Shown here: piece by piece, positions 25,355-35,009 of the stretch
Layout: every line of letters starts with the position of its first letter
How positions within the stretch are numbered: the stretch's first letter is position 1
DNA from: Anaerolineae bacterium
Lineage (GTDB): Bacteria > Chloroflexota > Anaerolineae > Aggregatilineales > Phototrophicaceae
DNA: 64,000 nt
Direction of reading: 5' to 3'
Assembly (NCBI GenBank): GCA_025055175.1
Contig: JANWYT010000017.1
Span: forward strand, 1 to 64,000
Position numbers and translations under genes: made by a program
The notes under the pieces: generated by a model
What the model saw: only the letters and a program-made list of their open reading frames with translations
Databases searched by the model: none
Told to the model about the DNA's origin: nothing

Positions 25355-27010
25355 ATGAGCATTCTTGAGCATCGTCAGCGCTGGCAAGTCCAGACCCTTG
25401 AACCTGCCCTCAAGCGTGCGCCGCAGCGTCGCGCCGAGTTCACCACCTCCAGCGGCTTCGTCCTGCCCACCGTCTACACCAGCGCCGATTTGCCCGCTGA
25501 CTACGAAGAAGAGGGCGGCCTGCCCGGCGAATATCCTTTCAGGCGTGGCGTGCAACCCAGCATGTACCGCAGCCGCCTGTGGACTATGCGCCAATACGCC
25601 GGCTTCGGCACAGCCCAAGAGAGCAACCAGCGCTACCGCTTCCTGCTCTCGCAGGGTCAGAGTGGCCTGAGCGTGGCCTTCGACTTGCCAACGCAGATCG
25701 GCTACGACGCCGACGATCCAATGGCTGAGGGCGAGGTGGGCAAAGTCGGAGTGAGCATTTCCAGCATCCATGACATGATGACCCTGTTCGACCAAATCCC
25801 GTTGGACAAGGTCTCCACCAGCATGACGATCAACGCGCCTGCGACCGTGCTGCTAGCTCTCTATATCGTGACGGCGCGCCGTCAGGGCGTGGACAGCAAG
25901 CTGCTGCGCGGCACAGTGCAGAACGACATCCTCAAGGAATATATCGCGCGCGGCACGTACATCTACCCGCCTGCGGCGTCTATGCGCCTAATCACCGATC
26001 TGTTCGGCTATTGTAAAGAACACGTCCCCAACTGGAATACGATCAGCATCAGCGGCTATCATATCCGCGAAGCGGGCAGCACCGCTGTCCAGGAAGTTGC
26101 CTTCACTCTGGCCAACGGCATTGCTTACGTCGAAGCAGCCCTGAGCGCGGGTTTGACAGTGGACGAATTCGCCCCGCAGCTCTCCTTCTTCTTCAATGCG
26201 CACAACAACTTCTTGGAAGAAGTGGCCAAGTTCCGCGCGGCGCGCCAGCTCTGGGCGCAGATCATGCGCGAGCGCTTTGGCGCGAAAGACCCGCGCTCCT
26301 GGATGTTGCGCTTCCACACTCAGACAGGCGGCAGCACGCTCACTGCTCAGCAACCAGAGAACAACATCGTCCGCGTGACGATCCAAGCTCTGGCTGCCGT
26401 GTTGGGCGGCACGCAGTCTTTGCACACCAACAGCATGGACGAAGCCCTGGCCCTACCCACTGAGAAAGCCGTGCAGGTGGCCTTGCGCACTCAGCAGATC
26501 ATCGCTTACGAGAGCGGTGTGGCTGATACTGTCGATCCGCTGGCCGGCAGCTACGCCATCGAAGCCCTCACGGCGCGGATCACGGAGCAAGCGCGCGCCC
26601 TCATCCAGCGCATAGATGACTTGGGCGGCGCGCTGCGCGCCATTGAGGAAGGCTTCGTCAATTACGAAATTCAGGACGCGGCTTACGCTTATCAACAGGC
26701 GGTGGAGCGCGGCGAGCAGATCATCGTCGGCGTGAACCAGTTCATAGTGGAGGATGAGTCAGAGCCAGAGCTGCTGCGCGTCGATCCTGCCATCGAAGCT
26801 CAGGCTCGCCAGCGTCTGGCCCATCTGCGCGCCACCCGCGACAATGAGCGCGTGAGCGCCTTGCGCGATCATCTGGCCCAAGCGGCTCGTGGCAAGGACA
26901 ACCTCATGCCTATCATCATCGAATGCGTCGACCACGACGTGACGCTAGGCGAGATTTGCCATACAATGCGGGCTGTCTTTGGGGAATATCGCCCTGATGC
27001 TATCCTGTGA
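25355..27010 (+). CDS. Methylmalonyl-CoA mutase, large (catalytic) subunit without B12-binding domain
   Basis: This 551-residue TIM-barrel subunit isomerises (R)-methylmalonyl-CoA to succinyl-CoA with adenosylcobalamin. Characteristic stretches are '[39 protein letters not shown]', '[15 protein letters not shown]', '[24 protein letters not shown]', '[20 protein letters not shown]' and '[16 protein letters not shown]'. The protein ends at '[20 protein letters not shown]' and lacks the C-terminal DxHxxG cobalamin-binding domain of fused mutases, so a separate small subunit must be encoded elsewhere. I chose the ATG at 25355 because GGAGAG precedes it; the frame extends 13 codons upstream. The carboxylase genes follow at 27.5-31.1 kb and the epimerase is at 21.9 kb. 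An isobutyryl-CoA mutase role is the main alternative. Confidence 0.9.
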   Translation: MSILEHRQRWQVQTLEPALKRAPQRRAEFTTSSGFVLPTVYTSADLPADYEEEGGLPGEYPFRRGVQPSMYRSRLWTMRQYAGFGTAQESNQRYRFLLSQGQSGLSVAFDLPTQIGYDADDPMAEGEVGKVGVSISSIHDMMTLFDQIPLDKVSTSMTINAPATVLLALYIVTARRQGVDSKLLRGTVQNDILKEYIARGTYIYPPAASMRLITDLFGYCKEHVPNWNTISISGYHIREAGSTAVQEVAFTLANGIAYVEAALSAGLTVDEFAPQLSFFFNAHNNFLEEVAKFRAARQLWAQIMRERFGAKDPRSWMLRFHTQTGGSTLTAQQPENNIVRVTIQALAAVLGGTQSLHTNSMDEALALPTEKAVQVALRTQQIIAYESGVADTVDPLAGSYAIEALTARITEQARALIQRIDDLGGALRAIEEGFVNYEIQDAAYAYQQAVERGEQIIVGVNQFIVEDESEPELLRVDPAIEAQARQRLAHLRATRDNERVSALRDHLAQAARGKDNLMPIIIECVDHDVTLGEICHTMRAVFGEYRPDAIL

Positions 27011-27032
27011 GCCGATGTGAGGAGCGAAGGAT

Positions 27033-27320
27033 TTGGGCAATAGTTTGATGAAGATACTGATTATCGCTATCAGCCTTGTGACTGCGGTCGCCTTCTTGTT
27101 GATTGCCGTTATCTCCACTTGGCAAATCTTCACGGCCCTCATCGGCGGTGGCGATAACCTGCGCGGCGAGCTGTGGATTCTGCTGATTGTGGCCTTCACA
27201 GGCGGCGTGATCATGCTGGCCATGGCCTGGGGCATTGCCGAACTGACCGAGTCGCGGCGCGTCCAGCGTGAGATTCTGCTCAGTCAGAGTGGCCAGAATA
27301 ACGCCCAGGAAGCGGAGTGA
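27033..27320 (+). CDS. Small two-helix membrane protein, function unknown
   Basis: The product is up to 95 residues with two hydrophobic segments ('MKILIIAISLVTAVAFLLIAVI' and 'LWILLIVAFTGGVIMLAMAWGIAE') and a charged, Gln-rich C-tail. A TTG at 27033 has AGGAG 8 nt upstream and gives the full length; an ATG at 27048 gives 90 residues with poorer spacing. It follows the mutase stop by 22 nt and so may be in its transcript; a hairpin (27334-27369) follows. I do not recognise the family. The codon pattern and two clean membrane helices make it likely to be real. Confidence 0.6.
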   Translation: MGNSLMKILIIAISLVTAVAFLLIAVISTWQIFTALIGGGDNLRGELWILLIVAFTGGVIMLAMAWGIAELTESRRVQREILLSQSGQNNAQEAE

Positions 27321-27333
27321 GACTTTCTTCGGG

Positions 27334-27369
27334 CAGGCCAGGATGAGTCACCTTGGCCGTCCTGGCCTG
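27334..27369 (+). terminator. 10-bp hairpin after the small membrane protein gene
   Basis: CAGGCCAGGA and TCCTGGCCTG pair over a 16-nt loop, 13 nt after the stop at 27320, with AAATCTTTT shortly downstream. It probably separates the mutase transcript from the carboxylase operon. The remaining 27370-27504 is leader sequence for the carboxylase gene. Confidence 0.55.
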
Positions 27370-27504
27370 GCTGACAAATCTTTTGCAGGTGCGTTGGGTT
27401 ATTGATAACGTGAAGTGAGCGAGACGCGCCCGACAAGCCCACCTGCCCAAACGCCAGCTTTGTTGTCGATTTAGTGCGTCTTCTTAACCAGAGAGGTTTT
27501 TTTC

Positions 27505-29055
27505 ATGGCCATCCATCCGAAGATAGAAGAATTGCGCCGCAAACGCGCTGAAGCTCAGCTCGGTGGCGGCGTTGAGCGTATCAAGCGCCAGCACGACCAG
27601 GGGCGCAACACAGCTCGCGAACGCTTGGAGCTGCTGCTTGACCCTGGCAGCTTCCGCGAACTGGACGCCTTCGTCCAGCACCGCACCACTCATTTTGGCA
27701 TGGACAAGCAGAAATACTTGGGCGACAGCGTGGTGACGGGCTGGGGGACGATTGATGGCCGCCTGGTCTACGTGTACAGCCAGGATTTCACCGTCCTGGG
27801 CGGCAGCTTGTCCGAAGTTCACGCCGCCAAGATCATCAAGATTATGGACATGGCCATGAAGACAGGCGCGCCCATCGTCGGCCTGAACGACAGTGGCGGC
27901 GCGCGCATTCAGGAGGGCGTGGATAGCTTGGCCGGCTACGCCGAAATCTTCCTGCGTAACACCCTGGCCAGCGGCGTGATCCCGCAGATCAGCGTCATCA
28001 TGGGGCCGTGCGCCGGCGGGGCAGTCTACTCACCGGCCCTGACCGATTACGTCATCATGGTGAAAGACACCAGCTATATGTTCATCACTGGCCCCAACGT
28101 GGTCAAGCAAGTCCTCAACGAAGACATCACCTTCGAAGAATTGGGCGGCGCCGTCGTCCATGCCACCAAGAGCGGCGTCTGCCATTTGGTGGCCGATAGC
28201 GAGACGCAGGCCCTCATGCTGGTGCGTGAGCTGCTGAGCTACCTGCCTCAGAACAACATGGAGGACGCCCCCTACGTCGCCACCACCGACGATCCGCTAC
28301 GCGCCGATTTGACGCTGGATAGCATTGTCCCCGACAATCCCAACAAGCCCTACGACATGAAAGAAGTCATCCGCAAGATTGTGGACGACGGCATCTTCTT
28401 CGAAATTCAAGAGAACTACGCTGCCAACATCGTGACGGGCTTCGCGCGTTTGGGCGGCCACGCGGTGGGCATTGTGGCTAATCAGCCGATGGTGCTGGCT
28501 GGTGTGCTGGACATCAAGGCCAGCGAGAAGGCGGCGCGCTTCATCCGCACCTGCGATGCCTTCAACATCCCCATCGTGACCTTCGTCGATGTGCCTGGCT
28601 ACCTGCCTGGCTCGGATCAGGAACATGGTGGCATCATCCGCAGCGGCGCCAAGCTGCTGTTCGCCTACTGCGAAGCCACTGTGCCGAAGCTGACCGTCAC
28701 CACGCGCAAGAGCTACGGCGGCGCCTACTGCGTCATGAGCAGCAAACACATACGCGGTGACCTGAACCTGGCCTGGCCCACCGCCGAGATTGCCGTCATG
28801 GGGCCAGAAGGTGCAGTGGAGATCATCAACCGCCGCGAGTTGGAGCAGGCTGAAGACCCCGCCGCCAAGAAGGCCGAGCTGGCCGCCGACTACCGCGCGC
28901 GCTTCGCCAATCCCTACATCGCCGCCGAGCGCGGCTTCGTCGATGACGTGATCGAGCCGAGCGAGACGCGCGCTCGGCTCATCAATGCGCTGACCGTCTT
29001 TGAGAACAAGCGCGACGAAAACCCACCTAAGAAGCACGGCAACATGCCGCTCTAG
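27505..29055 (+). CDS. pccB: Acyl-CoA (propionyl-CoA) carboxylase, carboxyltransferase subunit
   Basis: This 516-residue crotonase-like carboxyltransferase transfers CO2 from carboxybiotin to propionyl-CoA (or acetyl-CoA). Signature regions are '[25 protein letters not shown]', '[23 protein letters not shown]', '[29 protein letters not shown]' (N-terminal oxyanion region), '[17 protein letters not shown]', '[26 protein letters not shown]' and '[19 protein letters not shown]' (C-terminal region). The single-chain N+C arrangement is that of PccB/AccD5 enzymes. AGAGAGG precedes the ATG by 9 nt. It heads a three-gene operon with biotin carboxylase and BCCP, in line with the mutase and epimerase in the same block, which favours propionyl-CoA. 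Confidence 0.93.
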   Translation: MAIHPKIEELRRKRAEAQLGGGVERIKRQHDQGRNTARERLELLLDPGSFRELDAFVQHRTTHFGMDKQKYLGDSVVTGWGTIDGRLVYVYSQDFTVLGGSLSEVHAAKIIKIMDMAMKTGAPIVGLNDSGGARIQEGVDSLAGYAEIFLRNTLASGVIPQISVIMGPCAGGAVYSPALTDYVIMVKDTSYMFITGPNVVKQVLNEDITFEELGGAVVHATKSGVCHLVADSETQALMLVRELLSYLPQNNMEDAPYVATTDDPLRADLTLDSIVPDNPNKPYDMKEVIRKIVDDGIFFEIQENYAANIVTGFARLGGHAVGIVANQPMVLAGVLDIKASEKAARFIRTCDAFNIPIVTFVDVPGYLPGSDQEHGGIIRSGAKLLFAYCEATVPKLTVTTRKSYGGAYCVMSSKHIRGDLNLAWPTAEIAVMGPEGAVEIINRRELEQAEDPAAKKAELAADYRARFANPYIAAERGFVDDVIEPSETRARLINALTVFENKRDENPPKKHGNMPL

Positions 29056-29072
29056 CATGGAGAGTCTGAACG

Positions 29073-30593
29073 ATGGCCGACAAGAGCAACATCCAGAAGA
29101 TTCTCATCGCCAATCGCGGCGAAATCGCTGTGCGCGTCATCCGCGCTTGCCGCGACCTGGGCATTGCAACGGTGGCTGTCTACAGCGATGCCGACCGCAC
29201 TGGTTTGCACGTGCGCTACGCTGACGAGGCCGTGCGCATTGGAGAGCCTGCCCCCCGCGAAAGCTATCTGCGCATGGATCGCCTGATCGAAGCGGCACGC
29301 CGCACCCATGCTGACGCCATCCATCCCGGCTACGGCTTCCTAGCAGAGAACGCCGATTTCGCCCAGCAATGCATGGATGAGGGCTTCATCTTCATCGGCC
29401 CTTCGCCCTACGCCATCCGCACGATGGGCGACAAGCAGCAGGCGCGCATGGCGGTACAGCGCAATGGCGTTCAGCTGATCCCCGGCACAGAGCCAGGCCT
29501 GAGCGACGAGGAACTCATCCTGGCCGCCGACAAGATCGGCTTCCCAGTGCTGGTGAAGGCCGCCGCTGGCGGCGGCGGCAAGGGTATGCGCGCCGTCCAC
29601 AAGCGCGAAGACCTTGCTGCTGCCCTGGCCTCGGCGCACCGCGAAGCCGAAGCCGCCTTTGGCAACGGTGAAGTGTACCTAGAGAAGTACCTGGTCGGCG
29701 CGCGCCACATCGAATTTCAAATCTTGGCTGACCAGCACGGCAACGTGATTCACTTGGGCGAACGCGAATGCAGCATTCAGCGTCGCCACCAAAAGCTGGT
29801 AGAAGAAGCGCCTAGCGTCATCATGAACGAAGAGCTGCGCCGCCGCATGGGCCAGATGGCCATCGCCGCTGCGCGCGCGGTGAACTACGTCAACGCCGGC
29901 ACAATTGAGTGTATGGTTGACAGGGATCACAATTACTACTTCATGGAGATGAACACGCGCCTTCAGGTGGAACATCCTGTGACGGAACTCGTGACGGGGA
30001 TTGACCTGGTGAAGGAACAGATTCGGATTGCGCGCGGCAGGCCAATGAGCATTACAGAGAGCGTCTTACATCCCAAAGGCCACGCCATCGAATGTCGTAT
30101 CAATGCCGAAGACCCCTACAACGGCTTCATCCCGTCGACGGGGAAGATCACTGCTACTACCACCCCTAAAGGCCCAGGCGTGCGCGTCGATAGCTGCGTG
30201 TATCCTGGCTACGAAATTACGCCTTACTACGACAGCATGATCGCCAAGCTGATTACCTGGGGTGAAGACCGCGCTGAGGCTCTGCTGCGTATGCGCCGCG
30301 CCCTCAGCGAATACATCATCATGGGCGTCAAGCACAACATCCCCTTCCACGTCAACCTGATGAACAGCGTCTCGTTCATCGCAGGTCAATTCGACACCCG
30401 CTTCGTCGAAGAACGCTTCAGCATGACGACTTACGAACAAAGCCCCAGCGCGCTAGAACTGGAGACAGCAGCTATTGCTGCGACGCTTTACGCCCATCGG
30501 CGGCGGCAGCTAGCTGCCCAGGTGGTTGCTCCGGCCAAGCGCGACACGTCTAACTGGAAGTGGCTGGCGCGCTGGGAACGCCTGCAAAAGTGA
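29073..30593 (+). CDS. Biotin carboxylase subunit of acyl-CoA carboxylase
   Basis: This 506-residue ATP-grasp enzyme carboxylates biotin with bicarbonate and ATP. It starts 'NIQKILIANRGEIAVRVIRACRDLGI', followed by 'HADAIHPGYGFLAENADFAQ', the glycine-rich loop 'VKAAAGGGGKGMRAV', 'LGERECSIQRRHQKLVEEAPS', and 'YYFMEMNTRLQVEHPVTELVTGIDLVKEQIRIA' with the catalytic Glu/Asn/Arg. No biotinyl domain is attached; that is supplied by the next gene. The spacing to the carboxyltransferase gene is 17 nt and to the BCCP gene 18 nt, consistent with one operon. It could also serve acetyl-CoA carboxylase if subunits are shared. Confidence 0.94.
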   Translation: MADKSNIQKILIANRGEIAVRVIRACRDLGIATVAVYSDADRTGLHVRYADEAVRIGEPAPRESYLRMDRLIEAARRTHADAIHPGYGFLAENADFAQQCMDEGFIFIGPSPYAIRTMGDKQQARMAVQRNGVQLIPGTEPGLSDEELILAADKIGFPVLVKAAAGGGGKGMRAVHKREDLAAALASAHREAEAAFGNGEVYLEKYLVGARHIEFQILADQHGNVIHLGERECSIQRRHQKLVEEAPSVIMNEELRRRMGQMAIAAARAVNYVNAGTIECMVDRDHNYYFMEMNTRLQVEHPVTELVTGIDLVKEQIRIARGRPMSITESVLHPKGHAIECRINAEDPYNGFIPSTGKITATTTPKGPGVRVDSCVYPGYEITPYYDSMIAKLITWGEDRAEALLRMRRALSEYIIMGVKHNIPFHVNLMNSVSFIAGQFDTRFVEERFSMTTYEQSPSALELETAAIAATLYAHRRRQLAAQVVAPAKRDTSNWKWLARWERLQK

Positions 30594-30611
30594 GGCAGAA
30601 GGCGAGCCATC

Positions 30612-31109
30612 ATGAAATACACGACGATCATCAACGATCAGCAGTACGAAGTCGAAATCTTGCGCGATGGGCGCATCAGCGTGAACGGCACGATCCACGA
30701 GGTGGATTTTCTGCCGCTGGAGGAGGGCAACTACTTCAGCATTTTGAAGAATTTGCGCTCGGTCGAAGTCGCCATTGAGGAACTGCCTGACGGTAGTTAC
30801 GAGCTGCTGATGGGCGGACGCTTGTTCAGCGGTCGCGTCTACGATGAGCGAGCGATGCTGATGATGAGTCGCAGCGGCGGGATTAGGGTGCAATCGGGCG
30901 ATATTATCTCACCTATGCCGGGTCTGATCGTGCAAGTCCTCACTAGCCCTGGCGACGAAGTCCGCGAAGGCCAAACTTTGGTCATCTTAGAATCGATGAA
31001 AATGCAGAATGAATTGAAAGCGCCGCGCAGCGGCCACGTGACTCAGGTGAACTGTGCCGCCGGCGCTAGCGTAGAGAAGGGCGCGACGCTCATCACCATC
31101 GGCGATTGA
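30612..31109 (+). CDS. Biotin carboxyl carrier subunit
   Basis: The 165-residue protein ends in a biotinyl/lipoyl domain: 'GDIISPMPGLIVQVLTSPGDEVREGQTLVILESMKMQNELKAPRSGHVTQVNC', with the biotinylated Lys at residue 130 in ESMKM. The first 90 residues form a beta-rich domain ('YEVEILRDGRISVNGTIHEVDFLPL') like the N-terminal/BT-type region of propionyl-CoA carboxylase biotin subunits rather than the Pro/Ala-rich linker of AccB. It completes the carboxylase operon. Confidence 0.9.
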   Translation: MKYTTIINDQQYEVEILRDGRISVNGTIHEVDFLPLEEGNYFSILKNLRSVEVAIEELPDGSYELLMGGRLFSGRVYDERAMLMMSRSGGIRVQSGDIISPMPGLIVQVLTSPGDEVREGQTLVILESMKMQNELKAPRSGHVTQVNCAAGASVEKGATLITIGD

Positions 31110-31135
31110 GCCTATCCATAGGGGCGCGAGGACGA

Positions 31136-31141
31136 TACAAT
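31136..31141 (+). promoter_or_regulatory. -10 box (TACAAT) very close to a start codon
   Basis: TACAAT ends 8 nt before the ATG at 31150. If used, transcription would begin at or a few bases before the start codon, giving a leaderless or near-leaderless mRNA. TATGAT at 61401-61406 sits similarly close to cobS. Confidence 0.4.
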
Positions 31142-31149
31142 CGCGCACC

Positions 31150-32373
31150 ATGCATAAATGGCTGATCTTGGCGGCGCTGACCGCCTACGTCCTCCTAGGC
31201 GTGCGCGCCACGCCCTTCCACGGCGACGAGTCGACCCTGATCTACATGGGTCGAGATACTGCCTACCTGCTGCATGGCCAGTTGGAGCGCTTGCTCTATA
31301 GCGAGACGACGCCAAGCCCCACCGAACAGCACCTGCGCTTGTTGAACGGCACACTGGGCAAATTGGGCTACGGCCTGCTCAACGTCTTGGGTAGTCGGAC
31401 GCTAGATGACTGGAATGAACAGTGGGAATGGGCCGCAGGCTGGGATTACAATCTGCAAACCAACCGCTTGCCCGATCCTGCTATCCTGCTGGCGGCGCGC
31501 TGGCTCTCAGCGCTGGCCCTGATTGTCGGGCTGGCGGCTTTTGTGGCCTGTGTGCGCTTGCTGCTGCGTCGTGCGGCGTGGATTGCGCTGCCAGCGTTGG
31601 CGCTGCTGACGCTGCACCCCGTCGTGCTGCTCAATGGTCGGCGCGCCGTGATGGAGAGCTGGATGCTCGCGGGCGTTGCGCTGTCGCTTTGGGCGGGCTT
31701 GCGCCTGGCGCGCCGCTTCAGCCTGACTAACGTCCTGCTGCTAGGTCTGTTCAGCGGGCTGGCAGTCGCCGGCAAGCACACCGCGGCGATGGCCATCGTC
31801 GGCATCTTTGGAGGACTAGTCACTGTCCACCTGCGCCGCTTTCCTGCCCTGGTGGGGGCAGGCCTGCTGGCGCTGTTGGTCTTCTACGCGCTCAATCCGT
31901 CCTGGTGGGGCGACCCGCTGGCGCGCCTGGGCACTGTCTTGGCGCTGCGCACTGAACTGCTGACGGGTCAAGTGAGCGCCTTCGGTGGCTACGTGGATAC
32001 GCTGGATCGGTGGATTGGCTTTGTACGCCAAAGCTTCTGGCCTACGCCGCAGTACTATGAAGTGAGCGGATGGGGAGCGTTCATTGGTGGGCAAATCCAA
32101 GCTTACGAAGCTGCGCCCTGGGCAGGCCTGCGCGCGCCTGGCCTTGATCTGGTTGTATCAGGCTGGGCTGTCATCGGCAGCGTGGGCCTGCTGCGGCGCT
32201 GGCGCGAGCCGACTGTGCGCGTCGTCTTGGCTTGGGCAGGTGTAACGCTCGTCTTCGTGTTGCTTTTGACCCCGTTGGAGTGGCAGCGCTACTACATGCC
32301 CATGTATCCTGTCGTCGTCCTGTGCATGGCGCACGGCGCGGACATGTTGTGGCCTCATTCTGAACCTGTCTAA
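31150..32373 (+). CDS. GT39-like polytopic membrane glycosyltransferase
   Basis: The 407-residue membrane protein has about nine to ten hydrophobic segments. Near the N-terminus 'ATPFHGDESTLIYMGRDT' carries the Asp-Glu typical of the first extracytoplasmic loop in ArnT/PMT-type (GT39, GT83) transferases that use polyprenyl-phosphate sugars. 'HPVVLLNGRRAVMESWML' and 'GLAVAGKHTAAMAIVGIF' are further family-like stretches. It lies 40 nt after the carboxylase operon with its own -10 box, and the next gene starts 17 nt downstream. The acceptor (lipid, protein or wall glycan) is unknown. Confidence 0.75.
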   Translation: MHKWLILAALTAYVLLGVRATPFHGDESTLIYMGRDTAYLLHGQLERLLYSETTPSPTEQHLRLLNGTLGKLGYGLLNVLGSRTLDDWNEQWEWAAGWDYNLQTNRLPDPAILLAARWLSALALIVGLAAFVACVRLLLRRAAWIALPALALLTLHPVVLLNGRRAVMESWMLAGVALSLWAGLRLARRFSLTNVLLLGLFSGLAVAGKHTAAMAIVGIFGGLVTVHLRRFPALVGAGLLALLVFYALNPSWWGDPLARLGTVLALRTELLTGQVSAFGGYVDTLDRWIGFVRQSFWPTPQYYEVSGWGAFIGGQIQAYEAAPWAGLRAPGLDLVVSGWAVIGSVGLLRRWREPTVRVVLAWAGVTLVFVLLLTPLEWQRYYMPMYPVVVLCMAHGADMLWPHSEPV

Positions 32374-32390
32374 CTGTCTGAGGGTCTCTC

Positions 32391-34904
32391 ATGCCTGATC
32401 TGTTTTGGCTGCGCGAGTCGCTGTCTGCCCTGCCCCTTGCCCTGCTCATCTACGTCGCCCTGGGTCTGCCCTGGTCACTGCTGGCGCTACCGCGCGCCTG
32501 GTGGCCACAGCGCGGCCTGTTGTGGGCGCTGGCCTTCGGCTTAGGGCCTGCCCTGATGACGGCTTGGGCCTTTGTGTTGGGAACACTTGGCGGTGCGCAA
32601 GCTCAGCCGTTGATGAACGCAACCAGCGTGAGCGCTGGAGTGCTGATTTTGGCGCTGCTAGGCGCGCTGCTGGTCTGGCGCAAGGCGCGTCAGACCATGC
32701 CCAAAGACGTCGTTCGGCCTGCACCATTGGCGCGCTGGGAATGGGCGCTCATCGGACTGATGGGCCTGGCGCTGTTGGCGCGCTGGGTCGTCACTAGTTA
32801 CTGGGTGTTCACAGCTTACGATACGCTGTGGGTGTACGGCTACCAGGGGCGGCTTTACAGCTTGCAGGGCTTCATCCCGATCAACGTTGGCTACTATCCG
32901 CCCTTCCTGTCTTTGCAGTACGCCTTCATGCAAATGCCTTTCGGCGTCTTCGACGACCATTACGCCCGCGTCGTCATCCCCTTCATACACCTGTGGGCCA
33001 TCCTGGCGGCGTACAGCTTAGGACGCTTGGTGTTTGATCGGCGCGTGGGCTTTGTGTTGGCGACCTTGTGGACTTTCTTCCCGCAAGTGGGGGAATGGGC
33101 GATGATGGGCGACCTGGAAATTCCGCTGACGGCCAGCTTCACGTTGGCGGCGGCTCTGTTTCTGTGGGCCTGGATTCAGCCCCAAGCGATTCATGCGCGG
33201 CGCGCGGCGCTGCTGAGCGGCCTTATGCTGGGCTTGGCCCTGTGGACGAAGCCGACGGGCGGGGCGTTCGTGTGGGGCGTAGCCTTGCTGGTGGCCCTAG
33301 AAGGTCTGCGCCTGCGCTTTGATTGGCAGGCTTGGCGTCCTCGCTTCGCGGTGGCGTTTTGGACGGGGCTGGCCTGCGTACCGCTGGGTGGGCTGTGGTA
33401 TGTGCGCAACGTCGCGCTGGGCCATGCGGTGGTCGATTTCCCTCATCCAAGTTGGCTGAGCCTGGCCAAGCGCAGCGCTGATCTGTTGGGCTGGCTATGG
33501 GCGGCGCTGGCCCTGATAGGTGCTTTCCTGCTCGTCCAGAAGCGCGTCTGGCGCAGCATTGTGCCGCGCAAGCTGTGCAACTCTGACCGTTTGTTGCTGG
33601 GTTTGGCGCTGATTGCACTGCTGGTGGGGGCGCTACCCTCCATGCCCTGGATCGATCCCACGCGCGTCGATCCACCCTTCAGTCACATCCGCCTGATCGA
33701 AGCTGCGTTGATCGTCTTGGGTCTGCTGTGTGCCGCGCTGCTGGTTTATCGGCAGTGGTGGATCGAAGACAAAGCACGCTCAGGCCTGATCCGCCTGGGG
33801 CTGGCTTGGGGTCTGGCTCTGCCTTACGTCATCACCTGGTTCTTCTCGTACAGTTACCACTACCGTCTACTCTTCGCAGTGACGCCACTGCTCATGTTGC
33901 CGACGGCAGCGCTGCTGGCTGATTGGCGTTGGGCGATGAAGCCTACCTGGGCAGACTTGAGTCTGCGCAGCTTGGCCTATGCCAGCGCTGGTCTACTCGT
34001 GCTGATTGGATTGCTGATCCCTATCACGAACGCCGACCTCAACGGCCCAGACTGGCTATGGACGGATAAATATCCCAACGATACTGCCCGCTACTATGCC
34101 CACAATTCCAGCACCATCCTGCTTACGGAATACCTGGAGGGCTATCAGCGCGAGACGGGCCAAGCACCGATCATCATTGCTCCAGCAGAGCAGCACTTGC
34201 GCTTCTACCATCCCGAATGGACGATCATCACCGACAGCGATCCGCTGAGCTTGGATGACCTAGATGGTGCGACTCACTTCGTCTACAGCAGCTTTGCTGC
34301 TTGGCGCTACGCTGACTTGGGCATTGCTCCTCAAGATAACCCCATCGTGGCTTCGCTGGGACGGCGCGAAGTTTTCACACCTGTCATCAGCCACCGCGCC
34401 ACCTTCCGCTATGAGCTGTACCGCGTGGACACGCGCAAGCGCTGGACTGAAGACAGCATTTCGCCCTATGCCACACGGCTCACTGAGCGCGTCGTCTTCG
34501 GCAACTTCGCTGAGCTGGTGGCTGTCGAGGCTAGCAACACCTACTTCTACAACACCAACGTCTACACCACGCTTTATCTGCGACCGCTGGCCCAAACAGA
34601 GCGCGAGGTCTTCATTGCTTTCGATTTTGTCTCTCATAGGGATGGCCAAAGCTACTACCGCTGGGAAGGCCCGATTGCGCCGCATGAACACGGCCATGTC
34701 AGCGCGCGCCTGTGGCAAGTGGGCGAGATCGTCCACGATGTGCGCCGCCTGTCCATCCCCACCGATTCGGGTATTCCACACACGTCCTATGACTTTCGGT
34801 TGAGCATGTACTACGCCGACGATCCCGACAAGACGCCGATTCCCGTCACCATAGGTCAGCAGACTGCACTTTACTACCTTATGCCTGGCCGAAACAGCTA
34901 TTGA
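32391..34904 (+). CDS. Large polytopic membrane protein, GT39/GT83-like glycosyltransferase
   Basis: This 837-residue protein has about 12 to 14 predicted membrane helices in the first 560 residues, followed by a 280-residue soluble C-terminal part. 'VFTAYDTLWVYGYQGRLYSLQGFIPINVGYYPPFLSLQYAFMQM' resembles the first luminal loop with Asp and the PP motif of mannosyltransferase-like GTs, and 'GLMLGLALWTKPTGG' the conserved loop after the mid helices. The soluble tail ('LLTEYLEGYQRETGQAPIIIAPAEQHLRFYHPEW', then a beta-rich region) probably faces outside. It is cotranscribed with the smaller GT gene upstream, and an ABC-2 exporter permease gene follows, which suggests cell-surface glycan synthesis. 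Confidence 0.75.
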   Translation: MPDLFWLRESLSALPLALLIYVALGLPWSLLALPRAWWPQRGLLWALAFGLGPALMTAWAFVLGTLGGAQAQPLMNATSVSAGVLILALLGALLVWRKARQTMPKDVVRPAPLARWEWALIGLMGLALLARWVVTSYWVFTAYDTLWVYGYQGRLYSLQGFIPINVGYYPPFLSLQYAFMQMPFGVFDDHYARVVIPFIHLWAILAAYSLGRLVFDRRVGFVLATLWTFFPQVGEWAMMGDLEIPLTASFTLAAALFLWAWIQPQAIHARRAALLSGLMLGLALWTKPTGGAFVWGVALLVALEGLRLRFDWQAWRPRFAVAFWTGLACVPLGGLWYVRNVALGHAVVDFPHPSWLSLAKRSADLLGWLWAALALIGAFLLVQKRVWRSIVPRKLCNSDRLLLGLALIALLVGALPSMPWIDPTRVDPPFSHIRLIEAALIVLGLLCAALLVYRQWWIEDKARSGLIRLGLAWGLALPYVITWFFSYSYHYRLLFAVTPLLMLPTAALLADWRWAMKPTWADLSLRSLAYASAGLLVLIGLLIPITNADLNGPDWLWTDKYPNDTARYYAHNSSTILLTEYLEGYQRETGQAPIIIAPAEQHLRFYHPEWTIITDSDPLSLDDLDGATHFVYSSFAAWRYADLGIAPQDNPIVASLGRREVFTPVISHRATFRYELYRVDTRKRWTEDSISPYATRLTERVVFGNFAELVAVEASNTYFYNTNVYTTLYLRPLAQTEREVFIAFDFVSHRDGQSYYRWEGPIAPHEHGHVSARLWQVGEIVHDVRRLSIPTDSGIPHTSYDFRLSMYYADDPDKTPIPVTIGQQTALYYLMPGRNSY

Positions 34905-35009
34905 GCCGAGCAAGACGGTACTTTTGTCTGAGCGAGCATGAAGGCAACTTGCATTTGCTGTACAAAAGCCTTAAAATTTGTTTCGTCTCAACCACTCAGT
35001 GACAACGTT

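Noticed and set aside
27370-27504. Riboswitch or structured leader before the carboxylase operon.
   Set aside because: A distant GCAGGTG/CACCTGC complementarity exists, but I cannot match any known riboswitch class and the rest is unstructured by eye.
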